From an uncultured Lachnospiraceae bacterium (GTDB lineage: Bacteria > Bacillota > Clostridia > Lachnospirales > Lachnospiraceae): a DNA stretch of 64,000 bases. A program made the translations under genes and the position numbers. The stretch covers positions 207,427 through 271,426 of the forward strand of contig CAJTUA010000004.1 of assembly GCA_910579615.1 (NCBI GenBank), in the 5' to 3' direction. This document shows, piece after piece, positions 9,187 to 18,297 of the stretch. Positions within the stretch are counted from its first letter, which is position 1; the number at the start of each line of letters is the position of its first letter. Below the pieces are notes generated by a model. The model saw nothing but the letters and a program-made list of their open reading frames with translations, made no database searches and was not told the origin of the DNA.

Positions 9187-10503
9187 TTAACTATGCTGTT
9201 CTGTACTTTTCTTCAATGCAAGCATCCTCTCATATGCCCTGTTGATTTTCTCCGAAGCCCCATCAATCACCTCATTACAAATTGCCTGAAATTCGGTATC
9301 CACACAGTTTTCCAACTTGCCCCCGTGAATGTAACAGGCTGTTATGGACTCAAAGGAAAGCCACTGGCTTTGTGGGATAATTTCTGCCAACTCTTTTTTC
9401 TGTACTTCTGGTGAAATGCGGTTTGCATATAAAAGATTGTTAAATTCCCCTAAAATATAAGGGCTGTGCGTGGTCACAAGAATCTGGTTCCCCCCGCTGT
9501 TCCCCACCAATGCAATAAAATCTGCTATCCACTTCTGCGCATCCGGGAACAAATTGGATTCCGGTTCTTCAATAATAAAAAATGTTTTGCGGCCGCGCAA
9601 TAACTGATAAAACAACGTATTTAAAATCCAAACCGCTTCCTGCTGGCCGGACGAAGCAAAATTAATTTTCACACATTTCCCATTCACCAACTGCAGCTGC
9701 TCCTCCCCCTCCACATTGCGGTACTCCCCGGAAAGAATATTCCGCATCAATTCCTTTGCCTCATCAATCAATTTCTCGTCTGCTTTTTTTCCGGTCAATC
9801 CAATCACACTCTTTATTGTCTGCGGAATGCCGTCCGAAAAATTCGGCTTAAGCTGCAATATCCTTTCCAAATAATTCTGGGTACAATAATCTAAGCTCCG
9901 CTTCTGCATATCATCCATTGCACTGTAAATATAGTTTAACTGCGCACTCAACAATGTAATCAGACTTCTTCCCGCCGGAATATAAACCGTTTCATAATCA
10001 TCGGAAAAAACAGCGCTTATTCTCTTTCGGAGCCCTGTGAAACTATCGATAAGAAAAATCACCTTTGTTTTTTGCAGCTCTTCATTTAATTCCCGCAAAA
10101 ATTCTTCGATTTCCTCACTTATTTCTACTTTAACCTCGTTCTGCAATGAATTTTCCTTTGTTAGCGATAAATGGATGCTGCTTCCTGTATGATACACATA
10201 GTCCAATTCCATATCCGCTTCCATGTACCGGGCGGTTCCGAAAATTTGTTGGAAATTAAAAGTGAGTTCGCGCAGCAACCATGTTTTCAATGAAAAATCT
10301 TCTTCTGCCCCACTAGTCTCCTGCATCAAGCAGCGCTTTCTAATCTGGTGGAAAAGAATGTTCCTGATATTGCGAAAGAAAAAAACACTTTTGGCAACCG
10401 TGCTCTTCCCCGATGCCTGCGGTCCGGTAAAAATCACAAAATCTTTAATTTCCATTTCGCAATGGTCAATCGGCCCTAATTTTTTGATTTCAATTCTGTG
10501 CAT
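9187..10503 (-). CDS. ABC-type AAA ATPase (AAA_15/AAA_21, OLD-like)
   Basis: 438 residues from the ATG at 10503, which sits 8 bases after AAGGAGG; a GTG 9 bases upstream overlaps that site and is not used. Walker A is GPQASGKST (27-35). The ABC signature-like SSGQQ is at 284-288, Walker B TFFIIEEPES at 307-316 with catalytic Glu, and the switch histidine is in TTHSPY (H346). This is the full ATPase of SMC/Rad50-like OLD-family heads, with a helical insertion (~130-260) instead of a long coiled coil. It carries no TOPRIM or nuclease domain of its own; that role may be filled by the gene 19 bp downstream. Confidence 0.85.
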   Translation of the reverse strand: MHRIEIKKLGPIDHCEMEIKDFVIFTGPQASGKSTVAKSVFFFRNIRNILFHQIRKRCLMQETSGAEEDFSLKTWLLRELTFNFQQIFGTARYMEADMELDYVYHTGSSIHLSLTKENSLQNEVKVEISEEIEEFLRELNEELQKTKVIFLIDSFTGLRKRISAVFSDDYETVYIPAGRSLITLLSAQLNYIYSAMDDMQKRSLDYCTQNYLERILQLKPNFSDGIPQTIKSVIGLTGKKADEKLIDEAKELMRNILSGEYRNVEGEEQLQLVNGKCVKINFASSGQQEAVWILNTLFYQLLRGRKTFFIIEEPESNLFPDAQKWIADFIALVGNSGGNQILVTTHSPYILGEFNNLLYANRISPEVQKKELAEIIPQSQWLSFESITACYIHGGKLENCVDTEFQAICNEVIDGASEKINRAYERMLALKKSTEQHS

Positions 10504-10588
10504 ACGCCCCACCTCCTTGCTCTCAGTATGCCATAATTATTCCCAAAAATCAAGCCAGGCAAAAAGAATTTCCTTTTCTTCTTCCATC

Positions 10589-11947
10589 TCACGCCTTCTT
10601 CGCACCATATCCATGCACCCAGTCCGACTTTAAATAATAAATCAGATAAATCACGGAGCTGATGCCCCATGTCAGCGGGTACGCCCAGTAAATCAGCCCG
10701 ATATCATGCACAAAATACATCATCACCGTAATGTAAGCAATCCGGAATACACACCAGACGGAAAGCATAATGAACATCGGCACGATTGCCTTGCCCGCGC
10801 CGCGGCAGATGCCCGCAATGATATGCGAAAATGCGAGCAGGAAATAAAACAGCGCCTCCGTGCGCCCCTGTCTGGTGCCAAGCCTTACAACTTCCGGGTC
10901 AGCGTTAAACATTTTAATCAGCTGCGGCACGGCGAGGAACATGATGACACCGATGGTTTCCGCTAAGATTAATGACATTGCAATGCCAAAGCGCGCCCCC
11001 TCCTTGGCACGGTCATGCTTGCCAGCGCCAAGGTTCTGCCCGATAAAGGTGGTCATTGCCATGGAAAAGCATGTGATTGGCAGGAAGGCAAAACCCTCAA
11101 GCTTTACGTAGGAGCCATAGCCCGCCATCGCATCCTCCCCAAACGAGTTGATATTGGACTGCAAAATAACATTTGCCAGACCGATTACCGAATTCTGCAC
11201 ACCGGTCGGCAGGCCGTACTTTAAGATTTCGCCCAGCATATCCCGGTGAAAACGGATTTTACGGATGGATATCTGGTAAATCGACCCTTTTTTGAGCAGG
11301 CGTTTCAGACATAAAAGCGCGCTCACAAGCTGGGAAATGGTCGTTGCGATTGCCGCCCACGCAACCCCCATGCGGAAAACGCCGATAAAGAGTAAATCGA
11401 GCAGAATATTCAGCACGGACGAGAATATCAGGTACATCATCGGTCTGCGGCTGTCGCCGACCGCATTCATGATGCTCGTAAAAATATTGTACATGACATT
11501 CGCCAGAACACCCAGGAAATAATACCGGAAATATGCGATGGAATCCGGCAGCACCGAAGGGTCGGTCTTCATCAGCTCCAAAATAGCGGGCGTAAAAATC
11601 ACGCCAATCAGCGTGACCACGAGCCCCGCTACCAGACCAAACGCAACATTGGTATGTACGGCGCGCGCAACGCGTTTTTCATCCTTTGCGCCGAAATAGC
11701 GGGAAATCACGACCCCCGCGCCCGCTGCGGTTCCTGTAAAAAAGCTGACAAGCAGGAAGATGAGCGGTCCCGACGAGCTGACCGCCGCGAGCGACCTCTT
11801 GCCGAGAAAGCGCCCGACAATCAGCGAGTCCGCTGTGTTGTAAAGCTGCTGGAAAAGCTGGCTGAAAAAAATCGGAACCGCAAACTGCAGAATCAGTTTC
11901 TTGACGTTTCCTTCCGTCATATTTTTTGTACCATTTGTGTTTTGCAT
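10589..11947 (-). CDS. MATE-family efflux transporter
   Basis: 452 residues with about 12 hydrophobic segments. The N-terminal LILQFAVPIFFSQLFQQLYNTADSLIVGRFLG and the AAVSSSGPL segment are typical of the DinF/NorM-like clostridial MATE proteins, which export cations or drugs in exchange for Na+ or H+ across the cytoplasmic membrane. The start is set at 11947 because GGAGG lies 5 bases upstream; the open frame continues 4 codons further. Its upstream neighbour is a minus-strand metallopeptidase 55 bp away. Confidence 0.93.
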   Translation of the reverse strand: MQNTNGTKNMTEGNVKKLILQFAVPIFFSQLFQQLYNTADSLIVGRFLGKRSLAAVSSSGPLIFLLVSFFTGTAAGAGVVISRYFGAKDEKRVARAVHTNVAFGLVAGLVVTLIGVIFTPAILELMKTDPSVLPDSIAYFRYYFLGVLANVMYNIFTSIMNAVGDSRRPMMYLIFSSVLNILLDLLFIGVFRMGVAWAAIATTISQLVSALLCLKRLLKKGSIYQISIRKIRFHRDMLGEILKYGLPTGVQNSVIGLANVILQSNINSFGEDAMAGYGSYVKLEGFAFLPITCFSMAMTTFIGQNLGAGKHDRAKEGARFGIAMSLILAETIGVIMFLAVPQLIKMFNADPEVVRLGTRQGRTEALFYFLLAFSHIIAGICRGAGKAIVPMFIMLSVWCVFRIAYITVMMYFVHDIGLIYWAYPLTWGISSVIYLIYYLKSDWVHGYGAKKA

Positions 11948-12002
11948 GATGTCCTCCAATCATTGCCCTGTATTTATCGTCTTATTTCCATGATGCTCCC
12001 TA

Positions 12003-12722
12003 TTACCAAAGCATCGCTTTCCTTTCCTTCCAGTCCGGCAGTACCGACGCAACCACCGCATAAAAACGCTCTGAGTGATCCGGCACAAGAAAATGCGAAA
12101 ATTCATGGACAACCACATATTCCGCCGCTGCCTCCGGTACTTGCATGAGCATTGTGGAGAGCGTGATAACACCGTTTTTCGGTTGGCACACGCCCCAACG
12201 GCTTGTCATTTTTCGGATGCGTATCTGCGGGTATGCGATTCCTTTTTCCTGAAAGGCTGGGTACCAACGTCTGCAAAGCGCCGGGAGATACGCGGCAGCC
12301 TCACGCCGATACCAGCGTTCCACCGCGTCCGCGCGCTGCTGCTGCGTGCTGTCCGCAGGCGCGTACAATTCCAGTGTTTGCCCTACGCGGCGCACAATAC
12401 ACTGCCTGGTCTGCCGCAGCGTTACACAAAGCGTCAACTTCCCGCCGCAAAAGGCAAGCTGTTCACCGCTCTGGTACTGCCTCTGTGCGCCTCCTTGCGG
12501 GCGCTCTTTTAAACGCTTTTGCGCCGCACGGATAAATTCCGCCTTTGAACGCACAAAATCGTCCAGAAAGGCAAGTGCTACTCTGCGGCTTGCAGAGACT
12601 GCCACCGACCCATCCGGACGAATTCTCAAATTTACGTTTTTAACCGATTTTTGTGTCAGCTCGTACACGATATTTTCTCCCTGCGCATCGGTCACTGTGC
12701 GCAGGACTGTTGTCTCTGACAT
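12003..12722 (-). CDS. YgjP/SprT-like (DUF45) zinc metallopeptidase
   Basis: 239 residues. The C-terminal VVHEFSHFLVPDHSERFY gives the HExxH zinc motif with a third ligand in the following PDHSERF segment; upstream KMTSRWGVC is the characteristic family box. The N-terminal half is the beta-rich part of YgjP-like proteins. GGAGGCGGAGT precedes the ATG. The family is associated with restriction or proteolysis functions in some genomes, but no partner is evident here. Confidence 0.88.
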   Translation of the reverse strand: MSETTVLRTVTDAQGENIVYELTQKSVKNVNLRIRPDGSVAVSASRRVALAFLDDFVRSKAEFIRAAQKRLKERPQGGAQRQYQSGEQLAFCGGKLTLCVTLRQTRQCIVRRVGQTLELYAPADSTQQQRADAVERWYRREAAAYLPALCRRWYPAFQEKGIAYPQIRIRKMTSRWGVCQPKNGVITLSTMLMQVPEAAAEYVVVHEFSHFLVPDHSERFYAVVASVLPDWKERKAMLW

Positions 12723-12814
12723 ACTCCGCCTCCATGCTGTCTGTCATGCCGTGAATGGATTTATGTGAACCGGGATATTCATAAAGGCCTTACACCCCGC
12801 GGACAATTTCAGGC

Positions 12815-13981
12815 TTATAAGGAAACATCAACTGCGCCGCCAACTGCTGCCACAGCTGCCATATCAGCACCACCGGAAATCTCACCGCCACCGGAAGCTC
12901 CGTCCCCGATAGAAATATCTACGCTCCCGGATGCTGAGCTTCCGGAAAATGTGGCAATTTCCTGTTCTGCCTGTTGTTCCTCGTATTTTAGCGCCTGCTC
13001 CGTGCGCTGTAAGTCGCTCAGGCGCATCGCCGAATCACCGATTTCGAGCGCAGCCGTACCCGTGGTATTTGTCGTTGTCCTGCTGCCCTCCGTTGTGCCA
13101 TAGCGGCGGTAACGGTCCATATCCTTGATATATTTTATATCCGCCTCCGCCACATCCGCCAATTCCTCGCCGCGGTGCCTGCGCTTTAACTGTTTGTAGC
13201 GTATCTCCTTCATTTTTGTCTGGCGTTCCATCTGTTTTCGCTGCATTGCCGCCTCGCGCTTTACCTGCTGGCGCTGCGCGCGGATTCGCTGCTTTTTGAC
13301 TTGCTTTTTGAGCGTGTTGGTCTGTTTCTCCCTCGCGACACGCTTTTCCTTAATCCGCTCTTCTTTCAGGTTTGCCACTTTTTTCTTCGCGGTTTTTACA
13401 ATGCTCTCCGCGTGGCTGATTGCAATGCGCAGTTCATTCTCATCATACTGCCCCGTCCCGACGCAGCGGCGCAGGGAACTGACTTTCGTGCGCGCCGTTG
13501 CAAGGGCACGCGCCGCAGAGCCAATTTTGTTCGCGCGCAATACTTGTGATGAAACCTCACGCCGATTGTAGTTTAAATTTTTCTTCTTCGCCGCGGTTTT
13601 TGCTTTTTTCTGCCGCGCGAGGCGCTGCCGGTCTACCATGCTCAGACTGTTTGTCTGCCCGATGCGGTTGGTTCCAATGCCGTTTTGGGTTGTTTGGCTG
13701 GTCTGATTTGCCTGATTGGTCTGTTTTGTCTGACCAGTACCCTTCTGCGCGTTTTGGGAGGTTTTATCGGTTTGTCCGGTTTCTTCCTTGCCGTTTTTGC
13801 CCCGCCGGACACGGATGCCCTGCCCTGCCGCGGGCTGCTTTGTACTGCCGCATGTTCCGGTCTCTTCCTGTCTTGTCTGTCCCACGCGCGCATTTTGGGT
13901 TTCCGTCTGCTGCGCGCGGCCATCCTTCTGCCGTAGCAGTGCCGCGCTCGTAAGAATATTTCCCATCTCAACCCCATTCAT
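12815..13981 (-). CDS. charged coiled-coil protein of unknown function
   Basis: 388 residues from the ATG at 13981, seven bases after a GGGGGG site. Three zones are visible: an N-terminal ~115 residues of Gln/Thr/Asn-rich low complexity with TGQT/TNQ-like units; a Lys/Arg/Gln-rich helical zone (~130-290) with predicted coiled coil and runs such as KKQVKKQRIRAQRQQ; and a Gly/Ser/Ala-rich tail ending GGAVDVSL. There is no signal peptide or membrane segment. I do not recognise the family. The clean ribosome binding site and long frame support a real gene. The strong base composition could suggest nucleic-acid binding or a structural role. Confidence 0.65.
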   Translation of the reverse strand: MNGVEMGNILTSAALLRQKDGRAQQTETQNARVGQTRQEETGTCGSTKQPAAGQGIRVRRGKNGKEETGQTDKTSQNAQKGTGQTKQTNQANQTSQTTQNGIGTNRIGQTNSLSMVDRQRLARQKKAKTAAKKKNLNYNRREVSSQVLRANKIGSAARALATARTKVSSLRRCVGTGQYDENELRIAISHAESIVKTAKKKVANLKEERIKEKRVAREKQTNTLKKQVKKQRIRAQRQQVKREAAMQRKQMERQTKMKEIRYKQLKRRHRGEELADVAEADIKYIKDMDRYRRYGTTEGSRTTTNTTGTAALEIGDSAMRLSDLQRTEQALKYEEQQAEQEIATFSGSSASGSVDISIGDGASGGGEISGGADMAAVAAVGGAVDVSL

Positions 13982-14226
13982 CGCCAATCCCCCCTGTCAT
14001 CCGTTTATATTGTAAAAAGTTTCCATTCACCGAAGCCACGCCAGATTTGCGCCGCATAGCAGCAAGTTCCTTTCACACACTGTGCAAAACAATCCATGTA
14101 ATCTATATATCGGCTGATTTTGACGATTTTATTATATCCTGGCAGGATTGGGGTTGGTATTTTATGTGGATTGCATGGGATGTTCCATTTGTTTTCCTAC
14201 GCCTGTCTCTTTCCAGGAAGATTTTC

Positions 14227-14973
14227 TCATCGGTTCCACGCAATATCCCTGACAACCTCCCCTGCAAGGATGAGGCCTGCCACAGACGGAACAAATGCTA
14301 TGCTCCCGGGCGTACTGCGCCGCGGTAGAAGACCGCTTTCACAGGACGCATTTTGCTGTGTGTCCTGCATTTGCCCGATGGGTGCAACAGGTTCCTCCTC
14401 CGAATACACGACTTTCAATTCCTTCACGCCGCGCTTTTTTAATTCCCGCCGCATGACTTTCGCCAGCGGACAAACCTTCGTCTGATAAATGTCCGCCACC
14501 TGAAATCTGGTCGGGTCAAGTTTATTTCCTGCCCCCATGCAGCTGATTACCGGCGTGTCCGCCTCTTTCGCCCGCATAATCAGTTCAATCTTTGCCGTGA
14601 CGGTATCCACCGCATCCACCACATAATCATACGCTGTAAACGGAAATTGTCCGGCATTTTCCGGCAAGAAAAAACAGTTGTGCACATGCACGACTGCTTC
14701 CGGGCAGATATCAAGGATGCGCTCACGCATCACCTCCGTCTTGCTGCGGCCAAGCGCGCTGTGCGTTGCAATAATCTGGCGGTTTAAATTTGATTCACAG
14801 ACAGTATCGCTGTCAATCAAATCAAGCGTTCCAATTCCGCTGCGCGCAAGTGCCTCCGCCGCAAAGCCACCGACCCCGCCAATGCCAAAGACCGCAACCC
14901 TCGCCCCGTAAAGCCGCCCCATTGCCTCCGCCCCAAGAAGGCGTTCTGTCCGCTCAAATTGTTCCCTGCTCAT
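14227..14973 (-). CDS. tcdA: tRNA threonylcarbamoyladenosine dehydratase
   Basis: 248 residues from the ATG at 14973, with AGGAGGAGT upstream inside the end of the ttcA-like gene. The E1-like nucleotide-binding motif is VFGIGGVGGFAAE. ESNLNRQI and a VDAVDTVTAK segment are family signatures, as is VSCMGAGNKLDPTRF read as ISCMGAGNKLDP. The enzyme uses ATP to cyclise t6A37 to ct6A in tRNAs reading ANN codons. It starts 8 bp after the ttcA-like stop codon, so the two tRNA-modification genes form an operon. Confidence 0.93.
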   Translation of the reverse strand: MSREQFERTERLLGAEAMGRLYGARVAVFGIGGVGGFAAEALARSGIGTLDLIDSDTVCESNLNRQIIATHSALGRSKTEVMRERILDICPEAVVHVHNCFFLPENAGQFPFTAYDYVVDAVDTVTAKIELIMRAKEADTPVISCMGAGNKLDPTRFQVADIYQTKVCPLAKVMRRELKKRGVKELKVVYSEEEPVAPIGQMQDTQQNASCESGLLPRRSTPGSIAFVPSVAGLILAGEVVRDIAWNR

Positions 14974-14981
14974 CTTTTTTC

Positions 14982-15911
14982 TTACTCCTCCTGCGTATCC
15001 TGCCATGTATCATACCATTCCAGGAAATTGTGCCTTACCCCATGTTCCTTGTAAGCAATTACCGTGCTCAGGTTCACATTCTCCACACTGGCAAAAATAT
15101 TCCCCTCCACATACGGATTCTTTTTTTTCAGCTCGCGAATCAGTTCCTTGACCTCAAGGCGCTTGGAATTGGTATCCCCCGTGCCGCGCGCATTGTTCTG
15201 CTCCGTGAATTTACAGGCGCACTGTAAAAACTGCAGCCCGTAAAAATCCCTCCACGCTTTGATGTCGTCCTCGCGCACCATATACATCGGGCGAATCAGC
15301 TCCATCCCCTCAAAATTCGTGCTGTGCAGCTTTGGCATCATGGTTTGTATCTGCGCGCCGTAGAGCATTCCCATCAAAATGGTCTCAATCACATCATCAT
15401 AATGATGCCCGAGCGCGATTTTATTGCACCCAAGCGCCTTCGCCCTGCTGTAGAGATGCCCCCGCCGCATACGCGCGCAAAGATAGCAGGGGGATTTCTC
15501 AATTTCAAAAACCGACTCGAAAATGGCCGATTCAAAAATTTCAACCGGAACGGCAAGGCGCGCCGCGTTCTTTTCAATCTGCCTGCGGTTTGCCTCGCTG
15601 TAGCCCGGGTCCATCACAAGGAAAACTACCTCGAACGGGATTTTGTTGTGGCGCTTTAAAATCTGGAACAACTTCGCCATCAGCATGGAATCCTTGCCAC
15701 CCGAAACGCACACGGCAATCCTGTCGCCGGGGTTGATCAGCTCGTAGCGGTTGATTGCTTTTACAAAAGGGCACCAGATGGTTTTGCGGAATTTTTTCTG
15801 CAGTCCTTTTTCCACCTCAGCAAGCCATTGTGGTATTCCTGTTTTTTCGCCATACAGTTTATTGCCATCCGGCAATTCCGTATTTCCTGCACACATTTTC
15901 TCATCTTCCAT
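14982..15911 (-). CDS. TtcA-like PP-loop ATPase, probable tRNA 2-thiocytidine synthetase
   Basis: 309 residues from the ATG at 15911 (GGAGG 12 bases upstream; the longer frame begins with GTG in front of that site). SGGKDSM is the PP-loop ATP-binding motif. CYLCARMRRG carries a CxxC and a further cysteine near QCACKF may complete an Fe-S site, as in TtcA-type enzymes. GHHYDDVIET is the second family landmark. Predicted role: ATP-dependent thiolation of tRNA. It lies directly upstream of tcdA. The exact tRNA position modified is inferred from the family. Confidence 0.87.
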   Translation of the reverse strand: MEDEKMCAGNTELPDGNKLYGEKTGIPQWLAEVEKGLQKKFRKTIWCPFVKAINRYELINPGDRIAVCVSGGKDSMLMAKLFQILKRHNKIPFEVVFLVMDPGYSEANRRQIEKNAARLAVPVEIFESAIFESVFEIEKSPCYLCARMRRGHLYSRAKALGCNKIALGHHYDDVIETILMGMLYGAQIQTMMPKLHSTNFEGMELIRPMYMVREDDIKAWRDFYGLQFLQCACKFTEQNNARGTGDTNSKRLEVKELIRELKKKNPYVEGNIFASVENVNLSTVIAYKEHGVRHNFLEWYDTWQDTQEE

Positions 15912-15979
15912 GTCTTCGTCTTTCCTCCGTACAACCACAACTTCTGGCAGCCGGGAACCTGCACTTTTGTGCCAGGCAG

Positions 15980-16046
15980 AAGTGTGTCAGAAACCTCATT
16001 CCTGCGTTCTGCACCGCCTTGCAGAACGCAGTTTTTCAGGCGCACC
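15980..16046 (-). repeat. dispersed hairpin repeat, family 2, copy a
   Basis: Minus strand reads GCGCCTGAAAAACTGCGTTCTGC...GCAGAACGCAGGAATGAGGTTTCTGACACAC in pieces. A perfect GCGTTCTGCA/TGCAGAACGC hairpin forms its centre. It begins one base after the stop of the 16047-16433 gene. Related copies are at 33.56 and 41.57 kb. Confidence 0.6.
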
Positions 16047-16433
16047 CTAGCCGCAAAGCTTTGTTATGTATTCCTCAAAGCCAAGCGACGGTCTCTCCTG
16101 CTTTGCCAAATGATACATTATCCCGATTTTATCAAAGCGCAGGCGTTTCATCTCCTGTGGCATATCTGCCCAATCCTTCGCGCTTTCCATGTAAAGGCTG
16201 CGCACCGCCTCATCCACCTCGTCAGATACTTCCATGGCAGCAATTTCCGGATACTGCTCCTTCAGATGCAAATCCAGCCGCTGCATGTATTCCCTCTCAT
16301 CCGCCTTGCACAAAGAGTTATCCAACGCATTGTCTATCATGAAAATATCAATCGCCATCCCCAGAGTATCGCTTCGCTCCATCAAATCCTCCGCGGACAA
16401 TAATTTTCTGTTTTTTAATGTCATTGTAACCAT
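16047..16433 (-). CDS. hypothetical protein, small acidic helical
   Basis: 128 residues from the ATG at 16433, which follows AGAGGATTATCAT; the frame could extend 24 codons further without a better site. The sequence is rich in Glu, Asp, Leu and Met and looks all-helical; no signal peptide, membrane segment or catalytic motif is visible. Landmarks are KLLSAEDLMERSD near the start and QERPSLGFEEYI near the end. The family is not recognised. It lies between dtd and the ttcA-like gene on the same strand. Confidence 0.6.
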   Translation of the reverse strand: MVTMTLKNRKLLSAEDLMERSDTLGMAIDIFMIDNALDNSLCKADEREYMQRLDLHLKEQYPEIAAMEVSDEVDEAVRSLYMESAKDWADMPQEMKRLRFDKIGIMYHLAKQERPSLGFEEYITKLCG

Positions 16434-16633
16434 ATGATAATCCTCTTTTCTTTTCCTCTCATCCGAATCCACAGACCTCCGGATGGCATGCGTATAGAAT
16501 ACCATATTTTTACAATTTTGTCACTGCCAGTTTCCAGTTTTTTCTATATTTTTTGCGCCCGGGATATGCAAAATCCCCCTGGTTTCTTTGGATTCCGACA
16601 GATTCCGACACACTTCGCGCCGCCGCAGTTTCC

Positions 16634-17086
16634 TTATTTTTTCCAGAGTTCTTCGCCGAGAATCACCGTAAACGGTCCGTCATTCACAAGGGATACTTCC
16701 ATGTCCGCGCCAAAACTCCCGGTCGCAACCTTTTCCACCCTCTCCCGGCATTTTCCGGCAAAATATTCATATAGATGCTTCGCCTGCCCGGCTTCCCCCG
16801 CATCCGTAAAGCTTGGCCGGTTCCCGTGCGAGCAATCCGCGTAGAGCGTAAACTGTGAAACAATCAAGAGCCCGCCTCCCACATCGGCAAGCGAGAGATT
16901 GGTTTTTCCTTTGTCATCCGCAAAAATGCGCAGCTTCAACATTTTTTCCATATAAAAGTCCGCCATCTCTTCGGTATCTTTCCTGCCCACGCCAAGAAGT
17001 ACCAGATAGCCTTTTTTAATATCGCCAATCACCTCGCCCTCCACTTTTACGCTGGCCGAGGTCACGCGCTGAATCACAAGACGCAT
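16634..17086 (-). CDS. dtd: D-aminoacyl-tRNA deacylase
   Basis: 150 residues from the ATG at 17086, preceded by GAGGGGG. The family motifs SQFTLYAD (catalytic loop) and NDGPFTVIL (the usual GPVT loop with an F) are both present, and the length is normal. It removes D-amino acids from mischarged tRNAs. The region upstream overlaps the stop of deoB by only a few bases, so dtd is co-transcribed with it. Confidence 0.94.
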   Translation of the reverse strand: MRLVIQRVTSASVKVEGEVIGDIKKGYLVLLGVGRKDTEEMADFYMEKMLKLRIFADDKGKTNLSLADVGGGLLIVSQFTLYADCSHGNRPSFTDAGEAGQAKHLYEYFAGKCRERVEKVATGSFGADMEVSLVNDGPFTVILGEELWKK

Positions 17087-17100
17087 AACAACCCCCTCAT

Positions 17101-18282
17101 TCAATCCTCACACATCCACAGCACCGACGTTCCTTCTACGCCGCGCTCCGCCCCGAAATAATCGAGTACCGTCGCCGCAACCGTCATGAAGCCCTCGCGT
17201 GTTTCTAAGTTTACATTCGCATTGATTTTTTTTCCGTACATTAAAAGCGGGACATACTCCCTGCTGTGGTCAGTGGATGGCGTGGACGGGTCACAGCCGT
17301 GGTCCGCCGTAATCATAAGGATATCATCCTCCCGCATGGCAGCCATCATCTCCGGAAGCCTTTCATCGAAATAAGTCAGCGCCTTCGCATAGCCGTCCAC
17401 ATCATTTCTGTGCCCGTAGAGCATATCAAAATCAACAAGGTTGGTGAAGCAAAGCCCTGTAAAATCCTTCTGCATATATTCCAATGTCCGGTCAATCCCT
17501 TCCGCATTGCTGCCCGTGCGCACAAATTCCGTGATGCCCTGCCCTGCGAAAATATCATTGATTTTCCCGACTGCCGCCACCGTGTAACCCTCATTCTTCA
17601 GGATGTCCAACATTGTCCGGCGCGGCGGTTTTAAAGAATAATCATGGCGGCGCGGTGTCCTTACATATTCCGGATAGCTTCCGGTAAACGGCCTTGCAAT
17701 CACGCGCCCGACACCCCATTTCCCGGCACAGATTCTGCGTGCCTTCTCACAGATTTCATACAGCTCCTCCACCGGTACCACATCCTCGTGCGCCGCAATC
17801 TGAAGCACACTGTCTGCGGAAGTATACACAATCAGTGCCCCGCTCTCCTCATGCTGCCTGCCATAATCTTTAATGACTTCGGTTCCGGAATACGGCTTGT
17901 TGCAAAGTATCTTTCTCCCGGTCGCGCTGCTTAGTTCGTCAAGCAGTTCCTGCGGGAATCCTTCCGGGAATACCGGCATCGGCTCCCCGCTGATAATCCC
18001 CGCGAGCTCCCAGTGTCCGGTTGTTGTGTCCTTGCCCTTTGAAAGCTCCTTTAAGCGCATCACCGCCCCGAGCGTTTCTTTTACGGGTGCGTGGTTCTCT
18101 GCCTTTGCCCCTTCGATGTTAAATAGCCCTAGCTTTTGCAGGTTTGGTGCCTTAAAGTAAGGGCTTTTCGAAGCGGCATACACAGTATTGCTGCCCTCGT
18201 CCCCGTAATCCGCCGCGTCCGGCATCTCGCCGATTCCGACACTGTCCAAAACAATCAGAAAAATTCTTTTTTTGGGTTCCAT
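17101..18282 (-). CDS. deoB: phosphopentomutase
   Basis: 393 residues from the ATG at 18282 (AAGGAG 8 bases upstream; a GTG 6 bases earlier overlaps the site). LIVLDSVGIGEMPDA holds the first metal ligands, KDTTTGHWE the phosphorylated Thr, ITADHGCDPST the second metal set: all diagnostic of DeoB in the alkaline phosphatase superfamily. It interconverts (deoxy)ribose-1-phosphate and -5-phosphate in nucleoside salvage. Just upstream is a 106-bp-period hairpin array that would lie in its leader or promoter region. A ribose-5-phosphate isomerase B is encoded elsewhere in the window at 33.1 kb. Confidence 0.95.
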   Translation of the reverse strand: MEPKKRIFLIVLDSVGIGEMPDAADYGDEGSNTVYAASKSPYFKAPNLQKLGLFNIEGAKAENHAPVKETLGAVMRLKELSKGKDTTTGHWELAGIISGEPMPVFPEGFPQELLDELSSATGRKILCNKPYSGTEVIKDYGRQHEESGALIVYTSADSVLQIAAHEDVVPVEELYEICEKARRICAGKWGVGRVIARPFTGSYPEYVRTPRRHDYSLKPPRRTMLDILKNEGYTVAAVGKINDIFAGQGITEFVRTGSNAEGIDRTLEYMQKDFTGLCFTNLVDFDMLYGHRNDVDGYAKALTYFDERLPEMMAAMREDDILMITADHGCDPSTPSTDHSREYVPLLMYGKKINANVNLETREGFMTVAATVLDYFGAERGVEGTSVLWMCED

Positions 18283-18297
18283 TTCCACATCTCCTTA

